From: an uncultured Paracoccaceae bacterium
Lineage (GTDB): Bacteria; Pseudomonadota; Alphaproteobacteria; Rhodobacterales; Rhodobacteraceae
Assembly (NCBI GenBank): GCA_947489325.1
Contig: CANLDA010000002.1
Span: forward strand, 1 to 64,000
Reading direction: 5' to 3'
Length of the DNA: 64,000 nt
In this document: in pieces, positions 53,470 through 62,972 of the stretch
Position numbering within the stretch: the stretch's first letter is position 1
Layout of the letters: each line of letters starts with the position of its first letter
Position numbers and translations under genes: made by a program
Notes under the pieces: model-generated
The model's database searches: none
Seen by the model: only the letters and a program-made list of their open reading frames with translations
Told to the model about the DNA's origin: nothing

Positions 53470-54201
53470 ATGATCCGACTGAGACGCGGTAAATATATCG
53501 CCCGTCTGGCTACATCGTCCCAAGATATACTTGCGGCGCAGCAATTGCGGCGTTTTGCATTTTCAGGATGCGATGATGGCAGTCTGGATGCGGATGATTT
53601 CGATGATATCTGCACGCATATCGTTGTTGAGGACCAAAAAAGCGAAACATTGGTTTGCTGTTTTCGATTTCTGCCATTGACGGATGGGTCTGAGATAGAT
53701 CGATCCTATTCTGCACAGTTTTATGAATTGTCCAATTTGCGTGCCTTTGATGGGGCCATGGTCGAATTGGGGCGATTCTGTATGCATCCCGATTGGAAAG
53801 ACCCTGATATTCTGCGCGTGGCGTGGGGTGCGATGACGGCCTATGTGGACGAAAATAATGTAGAGATGTTGTTCGGCTGTTCATCTTTTGCCGGGACAGA
53901 TGCCAAACAGTATTTTGATGCTTTTGCGATGCTGCGGGATCGTCATCTTGCGCCCAAGCGTTGGTTGCCACGGGTGAAATCGCCCAATGTCTTCCGTTTT
54001 GCCGCGCGCTTGCGGCGCAAACCCGATGTCAAACTGGCGCAAACACATATGCCCCCCTTGTTGCGCACCTATCTGATGATGGGCGGCTGGGTCAGTGATC
54101 ACGCTGTAGTGGATGATCACATGAATACACTACATGTGTTCACAGGTCTGGAAATTCGGGCGATTCCGCCTGAGCGCAAACGGCTTTTGCGGGCAATTTA
54201 G
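53470..54201 (+). CDS. olsB: ornithine-lipid N-acyltransferase (OlsB-like GNAT)
   Basis: First acylation of ornithine (3-hydroxyacyl transfer to the alpha-amine) in ornithine-lipid synthesis. Typical elements: LAAQQLRRFAFSG near residue 25, ELGRFCMHPDWKDPDILRVAW (near 100) and LFGCSSFAGTD (near 135). I start at the Met after TGAGG (MIRLRRGKY); an in-frame Met four codons earlier overlaps that site. It has 243 residues. No adjacent olsA, so the second step must be elsewhere. An imperfect inverted repeat GATTGC-N15-GCAATC lies just upstream. Confidence 0.82.
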   Translation: MIRLRRGKYIARLATSSQDILAAQQLRRFAFSGCDDGSLDADDFDDICTHIVVEDQKSETLVCCFRFLPLTDGSEIDRSYSAQFYELSNLRAFDGAMVELGRFCMHPDWKDPDILRVAWGAMTAYVDENNVEMLFGCSSFAGTDAKQYFDAFAMLRDRHLAPKRWLPRVKSPNVFRFAARLRRKPDVKLAQTHMPPLLRTYLMMGGWVSDHAVVDDHMNTLHVFTGLEIRAIPPERKRLLRAI

Positions 54202-54255
54202 ATCAGACCCATGCCGCACCTTGACCGCGCGCCACAAGCGGTTTAGCTGCGGCAC

Positions 54256-56064
54256 ATGGCACGTATTCCCTTATTACAAATGAACGGTATCTCGCTGACC
54301 TTTGGCGGTGATCCCATATTCGACAACCTCGATCTGGTGGTGCAGCCCGGCGACCGTGTCGCATTGGTTGGGCGCAACGGCTCTGGCAAATCCACACTGA
54401 TGAAGGTGATGGGCGGCTTGGTCGAGGCCGACGCGGGCGATATCGTGATCCCCACAGGTGTGACCGTGGGGTATATGGAACAGGACCCTGACCTGAGTGG
54501 ATATGAAACACTTGGTGAATTTGCCACCGACGGGTTGGAGCCCGGCGAGTTGTATAAGGTCGAGCGCGCGGGTGAGGGGCTTAAATTTGACCCAGATCGT
54601 CTGGTGTCAACTGCCTCGGGCGGAGAGCGTCGTCGCGCCGCTCTTGCGCGCTTGATGGCGCAGGAACCTGAACTGATGTTGTTGGACGAGCCAACAAACC
54701 ATTTGGACATTGAGGCCATCCGCTGGCTTGAAAACGAGCTAAAGTCCACCCGCGCTGCCTTTGTTTTGATCAGCCACGACCGCGCATTTCTGCGTGAATT
54801 GACCCGCGCAACCCTTTGGATTGACAGGGGAATGGTGCGACGTCAGGAAAAAGGATTTGATGGCTTTGAGGCATGGCGCGACAAAATATGGGACGAGGAA
54901 GACACCTCTCGTCATAAGCTGAACCGTAAGATCAAGTCCGAGGCCCGCTGGGCCGTGGAAGGTATCAGCGCGCGGCGCAAACGCAATCAGGGGCGCGTCC
55001 GCGCTTTGCAAGATCTACGCGCGGAACGCTCTTCGATGATCAAACGTCAGGGCACCGCTGCAATGGATCTGCAGGCCGGGCCAAAATCTGGCAAAAAAGT
55101 CATGGACGCCAAGGGTGTTTCCAAAGGCTTTGGTGTCAAACAGATCGTGAGCAACTTTGATATCACCATTCAACGCGGTGATCGTGTTGCATTCGTTGGC
55201 CCCAATGGCGTGGGTAAAACCACCTTGTTGAAAATGCTTCTGGGGCAGATTGCACCGGATGAGGGCACGATTGCATTGGGAACGAACCTTATTCCGGCGG
55301 TGTTCGATCAAACACGCTCGCAACTTGATCCTGATATGTCTCTTTGGGACAGTCTGACGGGCGATCCTGATATGCGCGTGTCAGGTAAGGCCGATCAAGT
55401 CATGGTTAGGGGAAACCCCAAACACGTTGTTGGGTACCTTAAGGAATTCCTGTTTGATGAAGGCCAAGCCCGTGCACCTGTGCGGTCATTGTCGGGTGGA
55501 GAAAAGGCGCGACTGTTGCTGGCCAAACTGATGGCGCGCGAAAGCAATGTTCTGGTGTTGGACGAACCCACCAATGATCTGGATGTGGAAACGCTCGATC
55601 TGTTGCAGGAATTGTTGGATGATTACGACGGCACGGTTTTGCTGGTCAGTCACGATCGCGACTTTTTGGATCGCGTCGTCACAACAACCATTGCGATGGA
55701 AGGCGATGGACAGGCCACAGTATATGCCGGGGGATGGAGCAGCTATCAAACCCAACGCCAGATAGATGAGCCAAAAGCGGTAGAAAAATCAAAATCCAAG
55801 AAGGCAAAAGGTAAGCAGGAAAAATCCGTTAAAACGGGTCTCAGCTATACCGAACAACATCGATTGGAACAGCTGCCTGCCATCATAGATCGCCTGACCG
55901 CAGAGATTACTAAACTCGAAGAGTTCATGGCAGATCCGGATCTTTTCACAAAAGAGCCCCTCAAGTTCCAAAAGGCGACTGATGCTTTGGTGGAACGGCA
56001 CACTGCCTTATCCAATGCCGAGGATGAGTGGTTGATGCTTGAGGAAAAAGCGGCAGAGACCTGA
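54256..56064 (+). CDS. uup: ABC-F family ATPase (Uup-like)
   Basis: Cytosolic twin-ATPase that binds ribosomes; no membrane part. Two ABC cassettes: Walker A VGRNGSGKSTLM near residue 36 and VGPNGVGKTTLL near 315; signatures SGGERRRAAL and SGGEKARLLL; Walker B LLDEPTNHLD and LDEPTNDLD. A linker (about 220-275) separates them, and a charged C-terminal coiled coil (residues 510-602, rich in Lys/Glu) matches Uup. It has 602 residues. Other ABC-F names (EttA, YheS) are possible but lack this tail. Confidence 0.88.
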   Translation: MARIPLLQMNGISLTFGGDPIFDNLDLVVQPGDRVALVGRNGSGKSTLMKVMGGLVEADAGDIVIPTGVTVGYMEQDPDLSGYETLGEFATDGLEPGELYKVERAGEGLKFDPDRLVSTASGGERRRAALARLMAQEPELMLLDEPTNHLDIEAIRWLENELKSTRAAFVLISHDRAFLRELTRATLWIDRGMVRRQEKGFDGFEAWRDKIWDEEDTSRHKLNRKIKSEARWAVEGISARRKRNQGRVRALQDLRAERSSMIKRQGTAAMDLQAGPKSGKKVMDAKGVSKGFGVKQIVSNFDITIQRGDRVAFVGPNGVGKTTLLKMLLGQIAPDEGTIALGTNLIPAVFDQTRSQLDPDMSLWDSLTGDPDMRVSGKADQVMVRGNPKHVVGYLKEFLFDEGQARAPVRSLSGGEKARLLLAKLMARESNVLVLDEPTNDLDVETLDLLQELLDDYDGTVLLVSHDRDFLDRVVTTTIAMEGDGQATVYAGGWSSYQTQRQIDEPKAVEKSKSKKAKGKQEKSVKTGLSYTEQHRLEQLPAIIDRLTAEITKLEEFMADPDLFTKEPLKFQKATDALVERHTALSNAEDEWLMLEEKAAET

Positions 56065-56068
56065 TAGG

Positions 56069-56824
56069 TCATTGCATACGCAAGGCGCCATCCAACCGGA
56101 TCACTTCGCCGTTCAGATACCCGCATTCGACGATGAACTTTGCCAATGCGGCATATTCCGCCGGGTCGCCAAGGCGCGGCGGACAGGTGACATCTTGGGC
56201 AAGGGTGTCCATCACCTCTTGGCCTAAACCTTCCAACATCGGGGTTCTGAAAATTCCTGGTGCAATCGCCATCACGCGGATGCCAACCCTGGCCAAATCA
56301 CGTGCCATCGGCAACGTGAGGCCAACAATCCCGCCCTTTGAAGCCGCATAAGCGGCCTGTCCTTTTTGTCCGTCCATCGCGGCAATCGAGGCGGTGTTGA
56401 TAATCACGCCGCGCGCGCCGTCTGACTCTGGCGGGTTTTCGGCCATTGCTTCAGCGGCAAGACGCCCCACATTGAAACTGCCCACAAGATTAATGTCGAT
56501 GGTTTTTTGAAATGCGGCTAAGGAATGCGGCCCATCGCGTCCCAAGGTTTTGATCGCAAGGGCGATTCCAGCACAGTTCACAGCGGCTGTGATCCGTCCC
56601 ATCTGTGATGTCGCCGCCGCAATTGCTGCACTGACGGATGTTTCACTGGTGACATCGGTTTGCACGAAATATCCGCCGATATCTTTGGCCACATGCGGTC
56701 CACGCACATCATCCCGATCAAGGATTGTGATTTTTGCGCCTCCAGCGGCAAAGGCCCGCGCAGTTGCTTCGCCCAGACCAGAGGCTCCTCCGGTTACAAT
56801 CGCCGCCGTGTCTGCAATTTTCAT
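56069..56824 (-). CDS. SDR dehydrogenase (3-hydroxyacyl-CoA type 2-like)
   Basis: NAD(P)-dependent oxidoreductase. [16 protein letters not shown] (nucleotide loop), NCAGIALA, catalytic Ser in [11 protein letters not shown], and Tyr-Lys in [12 protein letters not shown] are all intact (near residues 7-160). It resembles HSD10-like 3-hydroxyacyl-CoA dehydrogenases acting in fatty or branched-chain acid oxidation. It has 251 residues from the Met after AGAGGC; an upstream in-frame Met has no ribosome site. Substrate not proven; ends 4 bp from the ABC-F gene, convergent. Confidence 0.87.
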   Translation of the reverse strand: MKIADTAAIVTGGASGLGEATARAFAAGGAKITILDRDDVRGPHVAKDIGGYFVQTDVTSETSVSAAIAAATSQMGRITAAVNCAGIALAIKTLGRDGPHSLAAFQKTIDINLVGSFNVGRLAAEAMAENPPESDGARGVIINTASIAAMDGQKGQAAYAASKGGIVGLTLPMARDLARVGIRVMAIAPGIFRTPMLEGLGQEVMDTLAQDVTCPPRLGDPAEYAALAKFIVECGYLNGEVIRLDGALRMQ

Positions 56825-56912
56825 AAGTGCCTCTAAGATGAAAATGAACATATGTTCAATAATCCATCAGTAACCTGTGTGTCCAGCGTGACGCCCCGTC
56901 TTTTATGGTGTC

Positions 56913-57764
56913 TTATTCGGCGCGCATCAATTGCCGATCCCACCGCCCAAGCCCTCGCAGGGCAGGGGCCATCCCTCGCAGATACAGCCATGTGCCGCCC
57001 AATGGGCGCAATCTAGCCCCTGTTCCCAATTTAAATCGCGCAAGGCTGGGGCTGCTCTCGGTGTCAATCAACCCAAGGTCCAGGCGGCCATATTCTTGCG
57101 CTTGAAACCATTCCATGGCGCGCCACATCAACAGATTATGTGCACAATCTTTGCGCCCAAGTTCGGTGACATGCCCAATGTGATAGGTGGCAACATGCCC
57201 ATGGCGCAAAAACAACATTGCGGCGACAGGGCTGGTGCCACGATATGCGGTAAACAGACGACTGTGATCCGTAGAAAGCTGAGTAAACTTGTGTGTCAGA
57301 GAAGTCGGCCAATTGCGATAACGCCTTTGTTTCTGCAAGGCATGGTCTGCCAGATACAGCCAATGATCGTCTCGTCCGCACATTGGGCCATGTTCGATAC
57401 GCATTCCGGCGCGAGTCGCCCTGTTCAAACGGTTACGCCACTTTTGATGAAGACCTGCACGCAACGTGGCCTTTGGGGTACTCAGGTCAATTTCTGCAAC
57501 CTTCATTGGTGAAACAAGTGGTAAGGCCCCAGCATCATGTAAAAATCCGCAGGGATGATCTGGGGCCAAAATCACAGGTGAAGACGGCAACTCCTCTAGT
57601 TGTGATACACCATACAAAGTGGCGCGCGACATCATGGACACAGGCACCCCACAAATGCGCCGTCGTAACATCAACCATTGCCCCTGCCATTCATGAGAAT
57701 GGCCGGACCGTTGCAAACACTCGGCGAATTCTGGTGACTGTGACAGAGGGCGCAAATCTTTCAT
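56913..57764 (-). CDS. FemAB-like GNAT acyltransferase
   Basis: GNAT-fold protein with the BioF2-like/FemAB architecture, as used in peptidoglycan bridge or cell-envelope modification. Relevant segments: LHQKWRNRLNRATRAG near residue 112 and TSPVAAMLFLRHGHVATYHIGH near 180, then HNLLMWRAMEWFQ and YGRLDLGLID. It has 283 residues from the Met of MKDLRPLSQSPEF. A longer reading from TTG (57833) would overlap a small gene on the other strand and adds an unconserved segment. Substrate unknown. Confidence 0.75.
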   Translation of the reverse strand: MKDLRPLSQSPEFAECLQRSGHSHEWQGQWLMLRRRICGVPVSMMSRATLYGVSQLEELPSSPVILAPDHPCGFLHDAGALPLVSPMKVAEIDLSTPKATLRAGLHQKWRNRLNRATRAGMRIEHGPMCGRDDHWLYLADHALQKQRRYRNWPTSLTHKFTQLSTDHSRLFTAYRGTSPVAAMLFLRHGHVATYHIGHVTELGRKDCAHNLLMWRAMEWFQAQEYGRLDLGLIDTESSPSLARFKLGTGARLRPLGGTWLYLRGMAPALRGLGRWDRQLMRAE

Positions 57765-57809
57765 ACGCCGATTAACGCTATTTGAACCTAATTTGACGTT
57801 AATGATTCT

Positions 57810-57962
57810 ATGATACAAAAACGCACCACTCAAATCCCTCCGCTAACTGGCGTAAGCGCACCCGCTCCGCGCGTGACCAAAGTCGCGACTTTACTGATTG
57901 CCGCAGGGCTGTCTGTGCCTGCTTTTCTCATCCTTACTATCGTCGAACGTCTCTGGATGTAG
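57810..57962 (+). CDS. possible small single-helix membrane protein (50 aa)
   Basis: A short gene divergent from the FemAB-like gene. It has a Pro-rich, basic N-terminal segment (IPPLTGVSAPAPRVTK) and then a hydrophobic helix (VATLLIAAGLSVPAFLILTIV) ending ERLWM. The pattern looks like a real one-helix membrane protein. No good ribosome site is seen before the ATG, which weakens the call. Ends about 150 bp before the end of tyrS on the opposite strand. Confidence 0.4.
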   Translation: MIQKRTTQIPPLTGVSAPAPRVTKVATLLIAAGLSVPAFLILTIVERLWM

Positions 57963-58002
57963 GACAAGCTTGGGCCTCTTCTTGGGGGAAATATCCCGGG
58001 GT

Positions 58003-58019
58003 CTGGGGCAGAGCCCCAG
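58003..58019. repeat. REP-like palindrome near the 3' end of tyrS
   Basis: CTGGGGC-AGA-GCCCCAG, a perfect 7-bp stem within a GGGGTCTGGGG context, about 95 bp after the tyrS stop. A similar G-rich palindrome lies after anmK. No T-run follows. Confidence 0.5.
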
Positions 58020-58113
58020 TGCCGAGCAACGCGAGGCCATGCCCAACGCTTTGCAATGCATCTTTGATGCAGCACAAAGTGGCGGGAGTTCTACGTTTCA
58101 GCTCAAAACAGGA

Positions 58114-59367
58114 TCAGCCGTCCAATTGCACCAATGCATGACGCTTTTTGCCTGCGCTAAGCTTGATCGGCGAAGACAAAGCACCGGAATCAATCATCAA
58201 ACCTGCATCTGTTAGCGGTGCATCATTCATCTTGGCCCCGTTCTCCTGAATAAGGCGCTTGGCCTCTTTGCCAGATTTTGCAAGGCCGGATTTCACGATC
58301 AGTTGCACTATGGAAATTCCATCGCCAATTTCAGCGGCCGACAGGGACAATGTGGGCAGGTCATCCCCAACGCCGCCCTTTTCAAACACTTCGCGTGCGG
58401 TTGCTTCGGCGGCGGCGGCGGCATCGGCCCCGTGGCACAGGGTTGTCACCTCATTGGCCAGCACAATCTTTGCGTGGTTGATGTCTGAGCCTTCCAATGC
58501 AGCCAAACGTGCGCATTCGTCCAGTGGCAGTTCTGTATAAAGCTTCAGAAAACGTCCCACATCCGCATCTGTGGTATTGCGCCAAAATTGCCAAAATTCA
58601 TAAGGCGCGCACATTTCTGCATTCAACCAGATCGCGCCATTTTGGGATTTGCCCATTTTCTTGCCATCGCTCGTGGTCAGCAACGGCGAAGTCAGCCCAT
58701 AGACCTCATTGTCAATCACGCGGCGGGTCAGGTCGATCCCGTTCACGATGTTGCCCCATTGATCGCTGCCACCCATTTGCAGCAAACAGCCATAACGGCG
58801 GTTCAGCTCCATAAAATCATAGGCCTGCAGGATCATATAGTTGAACTCAAGAAAGCTCAGCGATTGTTCGCGGTCTAGACGGGATTTCACGGATTCAAAG
58901 CTCAGCATCCGATTCACTGAAAAATGCCGCCCGATGTCACGCAGGAAATCCAGATAATTCAGATGATCCAGCCATTCCGCATTGTTCAGCATCAACGCGT
59001 CATTTGGGGCATCGCCATAGCTTACATATTTGGCAAAGACCTGCTTGATGCCTGCGATATTGTCGTCAATCTGATCTGCCGTCAGCAGTGGGCGTTCATC
59101 TGCGCGAAAGGATGGATCCCCCACCTTAGTTGTACCGCCACCCATCAGGGTGATCGGTTTGTGCCCGGTCTTTTGCAGCCAGCGCAGCATCATGATTTGA
59201 ATAAGGCTGCCCACGTGCAAGGATTTGGCAGTGGCGTCAAATCCGATATAGGCAGGTACCACCCCTTGCATCAGTGCCTCATCAAGGCCCTGATAATCGG
59301 TGCAATCGGCCAAAAAACCGCGTTCGATCATCACTTTGATAAAGTCCGATTTTGGGTGGTAGGTCAT
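58114..59367 (-). CDS. tyrS: tyrosyl-tRNA synthetase
   Basis: Class I enzyme charging tRNA-Tyr. HIGH-type motif [10 protein letters not shown] near residue 47, Tyr-binding [13 protein letters not shown] near 178, [11 protein letters not shown] near 200, KMSKS-type loop [11 protein letters not shown] near 240, and a C-terminal S4 RNA-binding domain ([21 protein letters not shown], read as [14 protein letters not shown] near 355). It has 417 residues from the Met of MTYHPKSDF. In relatives tyrS and anmK are adjacent and divergent; here a two-gene chemoreceptor unit intervenes. Confidence 0.94.
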   Translation of the reverse strand: MTYHPKSDFIKVMIERGFLADCTDYQGLDEALMQGVVPAYIGFDATAKSLHVGSLIQIMMLRWLQKTGHKPITLMGGGTTKVGDPSFRADERPLLTADQIDDNIAGIKQVFAKYVSYGDAPNDALMLNNAEWLDHLNYLDFLRDIGRHFSVNRMLSFESVKSRLDREQSLSFLEFNYMILQAYDFMELNRRYGCLLQMGGSDQWGNIVNGIDLTRRVIDNEVYGLTSPLLTTSDGKKMGKSQNGAIWLNAEMCAPYEFWQFWRNTTDADVGRFLKLYTELPLDECARLAALEGSDINHAKIVLANEVTTLCHGADAAAAAEATAREVFEKGGVGDDLPTLSLSAAEIGDGISIVQLIVKSGLAKSGKEAKRLIQENGAKMNDAPLTDAGLMIDSGALSSPIKLSAGKKRHALVQLDG

Positions 59368-59669
59368 AACGCGCAAAGCCCTGCATTTTGCCCTTATTAA
59401 AAGAGCCCGTGTAAGTTTAGGTCAACAAAGTCGAACCGATCAACGGACTTCTAAACAAGCGTAAGGCGCTATGAAAGGGGTTTATTTTGCTTGAGCGAGA
59501 CGATCCTTGCCCAGCGTGTATTTGCCTGCCTAAAGATCACCTCTTTTAGCGATGCCCAGATGGCTTGAAGAACAAGTCGTACGGAAACCTCTTTAGAAAA
59601 TGCCTGTGTGCCCGTGAGTTTTAAAGAAAATCAAAAGGTTTGCATGATTACATCATGAGCAAAGGGAAT
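59368..59669. other. intergenic region upstream of tyrS and the chemoreceptor unit
   Basis: About 300 bp without a convincing gene, lower in GC than the flanks. It should contain the promoters of tyrS (minus) and of the small exported gene (plus). No hairpin terminator, tRNA or recognised operator was found; AAAGGGA at its right edge is the ribosome site of the next gene. Confidence 0.4.
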
Positions 59670-59972
59670 ATGATGCAAAATTTTTTGATAATTATGGGCA
59701 GCCTTATTGTCGTGGCGGTTTCGCCGGCACTTGCATTGGTTGGCCAGACCAAACCACAGGTCGGAGAGGTTGCGTTGGTCATCGCTCTGCCTTGGGGCGC
59801 CGATCCTGCGCGAATTGCAGCAAATGCTGGGGCACAAGAAGTGTCGCCAGAGCGGGCGCCTATGGGCGTGCTCATCATGTTGAACACCGAACAAACCCTC
59901 GACCAACTTTACGCACAGGGTGCTTGGTTGGTGGTTGATGGAAGAAAGGTTTTGGAGTTATGCGTAAATTGA
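59670..59972 (+). CDS. small exported or membrane protein coupled to a chemoreceptor
   Basis: A 100-residue protein. The N-terminus MMQNFLIIMGSLIVVAVSPALALV is a signal peptide or single helix, followed by a beta/alpha domain (QTKPQVGEVALVIALPWG, QEVSPERAPMGVLIML, GAWLVVDGRKVLELCVN). AAAGGGA lies upstream of the chosen Met; earlier in-frame Mets lack it. Its 3' end overlaps the chemoreceptor gene by 13 bases, so the two are made together. Possibly a periplasmic partner of the receptor; no family recognised. Confidence 0.65.
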   Translation: MMQNFLIIMGSLIVVAVSPALALVGQTKPQVGEVALVIALPWGADPARIAANAGAQEVSPERAPMGVLIMLNTEQTLDQLYAQGAWLVVDGRKVLELCVN

Positions 59973-61534
59973 GGGATGTGAAAAACTTGAAAAGCAAACG
60001 TTCCGTCAACCTGACCAATGAGCGATCTGTTCAGCAATTTTCCAGTTGGCTGCTGATGCCACTTCCATCTTTGGCAGCATATTTCATGAATGATAATGTG
60101 AGCTTTTGGCCATTTTTCTTACTCAGCCTCTTGCTTGGGGGGTTAACCTATATTTCCAATTTCCTGCCCCATTCGACACGTGATTACGTTCTGAGCTTTT
60201 GTTTCGTGGGGCACTGCATTTTATTTACTGCATCTCTCAGCGGTCATGCTTGGCAACTTGACGCTCATATGTTGTTCTTTGCTGTTCTTGCGATTGTCTC
60301 GACGTTGGCCAATCCGCGTGCGTTGATTTTTGCAACGGTTTTGGTTGCTGTACATCACCTTTCCTTTAGCATGCTATTGCCCAGTTTGGTGTTCCCCAGT
60401 AGTGGTGTTTTGGAAAACCTTGAGCGCACGGCCTTGCACGCAACCATTGTCGTGTTGGAATCTGGTGTCCTGCTGATTAGTCTTATGAAACGTCTAACTG
60501 CAGAAAAAGAATTGGGTGTGCAGCAAAGAGAAGTGCGCGCAAAAGCACAAGCGGCGGCCGACGCAGAAGCGCAGGCTATTCAAAGCCAAGAGAATGCTGA
60601 ATGCGTGGTAAGCACATTCGGAACCTATCTAAGCGATATGGCCGCCGGAAGGTTTGATCGTCCTATCAAAGAGAGCTTCCCTTCCGAGTATGAACGTCTT
60701 CGAGAAGATTTTAATCTCACCATCCATACATTGAATAAGACCATTGGTGAGGTTTTGGACGTTACTCAAAATATCAATGACGGTGCGGTGGAAATCCGTC
60801 AAGCGTCTGACGATTTATCAGGTCGAACCGAAAGTCAGGCAGCAACTTTGGAAGAGAATGCCGCCGCTTTGGAAGAGATGACATCATCAGTGGCATCGGC
60901 GGCCAGTGCCGCGCGAAATGTCGAGAAATCAATGAAGGACGCACGCAAAGAAGCCCAAACCAGCGGTGAGATTGTAACAAATGCCGTATCGGCCATGACC
61001 GAGATCGAAACCTCATCAGAGCAAATTGCACAAATCATCGGGGTGATTGAAGATATCGCATTTCAAACCAATTTGCTGGCCTTGAATGCAGGGGTAGAAG
61101 CTGCACGCGCTGGAGAAGCAGGCAGAGGATTTGCCGTGGTGGCATCGGAGGTCAGAGATCTTGCACAAAGATCAGCAGATTCTGCGACAGAGATAAAAAC
61201 ATTGATCAACCAAAGCTCTCAGCATGTGAACACTGGCGTTGATTTGGTTGGTAAGGCAGGTCAAGAGATAGAAAAAATTGTGGTGCGTGTGAACCAGATT
61301 ACAGATCAAATCTCCAACATTGCCGAGGCCTCTGTCGAACAATCCTTGGGACTGGGAGAGATCAACGCTGGCATGAGCCAGCTTGACAATGTGACCCAGC
61401 AGAATGCCGCAATGGTCGAAGAAACCACTGCAGCTGGGCATTTGCTGCACTCCGAGACCCAAAGGCTATCGGAATTGATGCAGCAATTTCAAATTGGTCG
61501 TAACGCAATAACAATACCATCAGTTGCTGCTTGA
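59960..61534 (+). CDS. methyl-accepting chemotaxis protein with polytopic membrane sensor
   Basis: Chemoreceptor. Residues 30-175 form about six hydrophobic segments rather than the usual two helices with a periplasmic sensor, with conserved-looking His in SGHAWQLDAHMLFF, VAVHHLSFS and ALHATIVVLE. HAMP-like region at about 215-265 (SDMAAGRFDRPIKES); signalling domain to the end with the hairpin tip EDIAFQTNLLALNAGVEAARAGE (read as IAFQTNLLALNAGVEAAR near 365). It has 524 residues. GGAG precedes the ATG. Probably senses membrane, redox or a ligand bound inside the membrane. No che genes adjoin. Confidence 0.88.
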   Translation: MRKLRDVKNLKSKRSVNLTNERSVQQFSSWLLMPLPSLAAYFMNDNVSFWPFFLLSLLLGGLTYISNFLPHSTRDYVLSFCFVGHCILFTASLSGHAWQLDAHMLFFAVLAIVSTLANPRALIFATVLVAVHHLSFSMLLPSLVFPSSGVLENLERTALHATIVVLESGVLLISLMKRLTAEKELGVQQREVRAKAQAAADAEAQAIQSQENAECVVSTFGTYLSDMAAGRFDRPIKESFPSEYERLREDFNLTIHTLNKTIGEVLDVTQNINDGAVEIRQASDDLSGRTESQAATLEENAAALEEMTSSVASAASAARNVEKSMKDARKEAQTSGEIVTNAVSAMTEIETSSEQIAQIIGVIEDIAFQTNLLALNAGVEAARAGEAGRGFAVVASEVRDLAQRSADSATEIKTLINQSSQHVNTGVDLVGKAGQEIEKIVVRVNQITDQISNIAEASVEQSLGLGEINAGMSQLDNVTQQNAAMVEETTAAGHLLHSETQRLSELMQQFQIGRNAITIPSVAA

Positions 61535-61748
61535 GGCTGTTCGTTCGACTTTTTGAAGAGAGTGATTTGACTTACAAGACTGGGTTTTGATCTCGCTTGA
61601 ACCTATTCAAAGGGAATACGTTCCCCAGACATCCTATTGAAACGTATTTCCCGTGGATGCGGTTCGATTTGGGCTGGTAGCTTGGGGCATCGGTCCAGTA
61701 TGCTTCGTGAACTTGTGTAATGGCAGGTCTGAGGTAAAGGAAAAGACC

Positions 61749-62864
61749 ATGTTGAAGGCCAAATTAAAGCATGGTCCAGTACGCGCGCTTGGGGCGATGT
61801 CGGGCACATCTTTAGATGGGGTGGATTGTGCGATTGTTTTGACGGATGGTCAGCAGATTTCAGGATTTGGAGAGCACGGGTATCGGGCTTATTCCGAGAG
61901 TGAACGTGCCCGCCTGAACACAGCACTTGGTCAGTGGGACGGCGAAGAGGTCGAGGATGCCACCGATTTGGTCGAGGCCGTGCATACAGAGGCTTTGTCA
62001 GGCTTTGAGGATATTGATTTGATTGGGTTTCATGGCCAGACCCTTGCACATGAGCCACGCGGACGTGGCACGTTGCAAGTTGGGGATGGTCAGGTGTTGG
62101 CCAATGCGTTGGACGTGCCGGTGGTTTGGGATTTTCGCAGTGCGGATGTCGAGCTGGGCGGTGAAGGTGCTCCACTCGCGCCGTTCTTTCATTTTGCCTG
62201 TGCCAAGTGGATTGGTGCTCGTGAACCCGTGGCCTTTTTGAATCTTGGAGGTGTAGGAAACATCACCTTTGTTGATCCGCGCAAAGAAAAAGCGGAAGAC
62301 GCGGGGGCGCTATTGGCGTTTGACACAGGGCCTGCGAATGCGCCGATCAATGATCTTATGCGTGCGCGGTTGGGGCTGGATTGCGATCATGACGGGGCGG
62401 TGGCCCAAAAGGGAGAGGTCGAGACAGGGGCGTTGGAATTGTTTCTGGCGGAGAGTTATTTTTCTCGTGTGCCTCCCAAGTCTTTGGATAGAAACGATTT
62501 CGCGGAAATGGTCACTTTGGTTGGTGAATTGTCGGATGCTGATGCCGCGGCAACATTGACTGGCATGTGTGCGGCTGCTGTGGCGCAGGGAATGGAGCAT
62601 TGCCCAGAGGTTCCATCGCGTGTGTTGGTCACAGGCGGCGGACGGCGTAATCCGGTGTTGATGGAAATGTTGAGCGTGTCATTGGATTGTCCGGTTGTGC
62701 CGATTGAAGAGGCCGGATTGGATGGTGATATGCTGGAAGCACAGGCCTTTGCCTATTTGGCGGTGCGCGTGGCGCGAGGCCTGCCGACGTCTTGTCCGAC
62801 AACGACCGGTGTGATGGCATTGGTTGGCGGTGGCGTGATGAGCCTTCCTTTGAGTGACGACTGA
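61749..62864 (+). CDS. anmK: anhydro-N-acetylmuramic acid kinase
   Basis: Phosphorylates and opens 1,6-anhydro-MurNAc to MurNAc-6-phosphate in cell-wall recycling. ATP and substrate motifs: [14 protein letters not shown] near residue 14, [13 protein letters not shown] near 90, [15 protein letters not shown] near 190 and [14 protein letters not shown] near 300. It has 371 residues, usual. AAAGGA is 6 nt before the chosen ATG. It works downstream of NagZ (near 45 kb). Cytosolic. Confidence 0.93.
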   Translation: MLKAKLKHGPVRALGAMSGTSLDGVDCAIVLTDGQQISGFGEHGYRAYSESERARLNTALGQWDGEEVEDATDLVEAVHTEALSGFEDIDLIGFHGQTLAHEPRGRGTLQVGDGQVLANALDVPVVWDFRSADVELGGEGAPLAPFFHFACAKWIGAREPVAFLNLGGVGNITFVDPRKEKAEDAGALLAFDTGPANAPINDLMRARLGLDCDHDGAVAQKGEVETGALELFLAESYFSRVPPKSLDRNDFAEMVTLVGELSDADAAATLTGMCAAAVAQGMEHCPEVPSRVLVTGGGRRNPVLMEMLSVSLDCPVVPIEEAGLDGDMLEAQAFAYLAVRVARGLPTSCPTTTGVMALVGGGVMSLPLSDD

Positions 62865-62892
62865 TCCAGCGGTGCGCCTGTGGCGCGCTGGA
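62865..62892 (+). terminator. stem-loop at the end of anmK
   Basis: TCCAGC pairs with GCTGGA, with an inner GCGCC/GGCGC stem, directly after the anmK stop. The following bases (TAATATG) are not T-rich, so termination by this hairpin is uncertain. Confidence 0.4.
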
Positions 62893-62918
62893 TAATATGC
62901 GTTCAGGCCACGCAGGCC

Positions 62919-62936
62919 TTGGGGGCAGGCCCCCAA
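62919..62936. repeat. REP-like palindrome downstream of anmK
   Basis: TTGGGGGC-AG-GCCCCCAA is a perfect 8-bp inverted repeat in a run of C and G, 27 bp after the anmK stem-loop and 37 bp before the desaturase stop on the other strand. Same general type as the palindrome near tyrS. Confidence 0.5.
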
Positions 62937-62972
62937 ACCCCATGCCCGCAGAAAAATTGCTGCAAAACGAAA

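Noticed and set aside
57765-57833. N-terminal extension of the FemAB-like protein from a TTG start
   Set aside because: It overlaps the divergent small gene, sits only 3 nt from a GGAGG, and the peptide does not look conserved.
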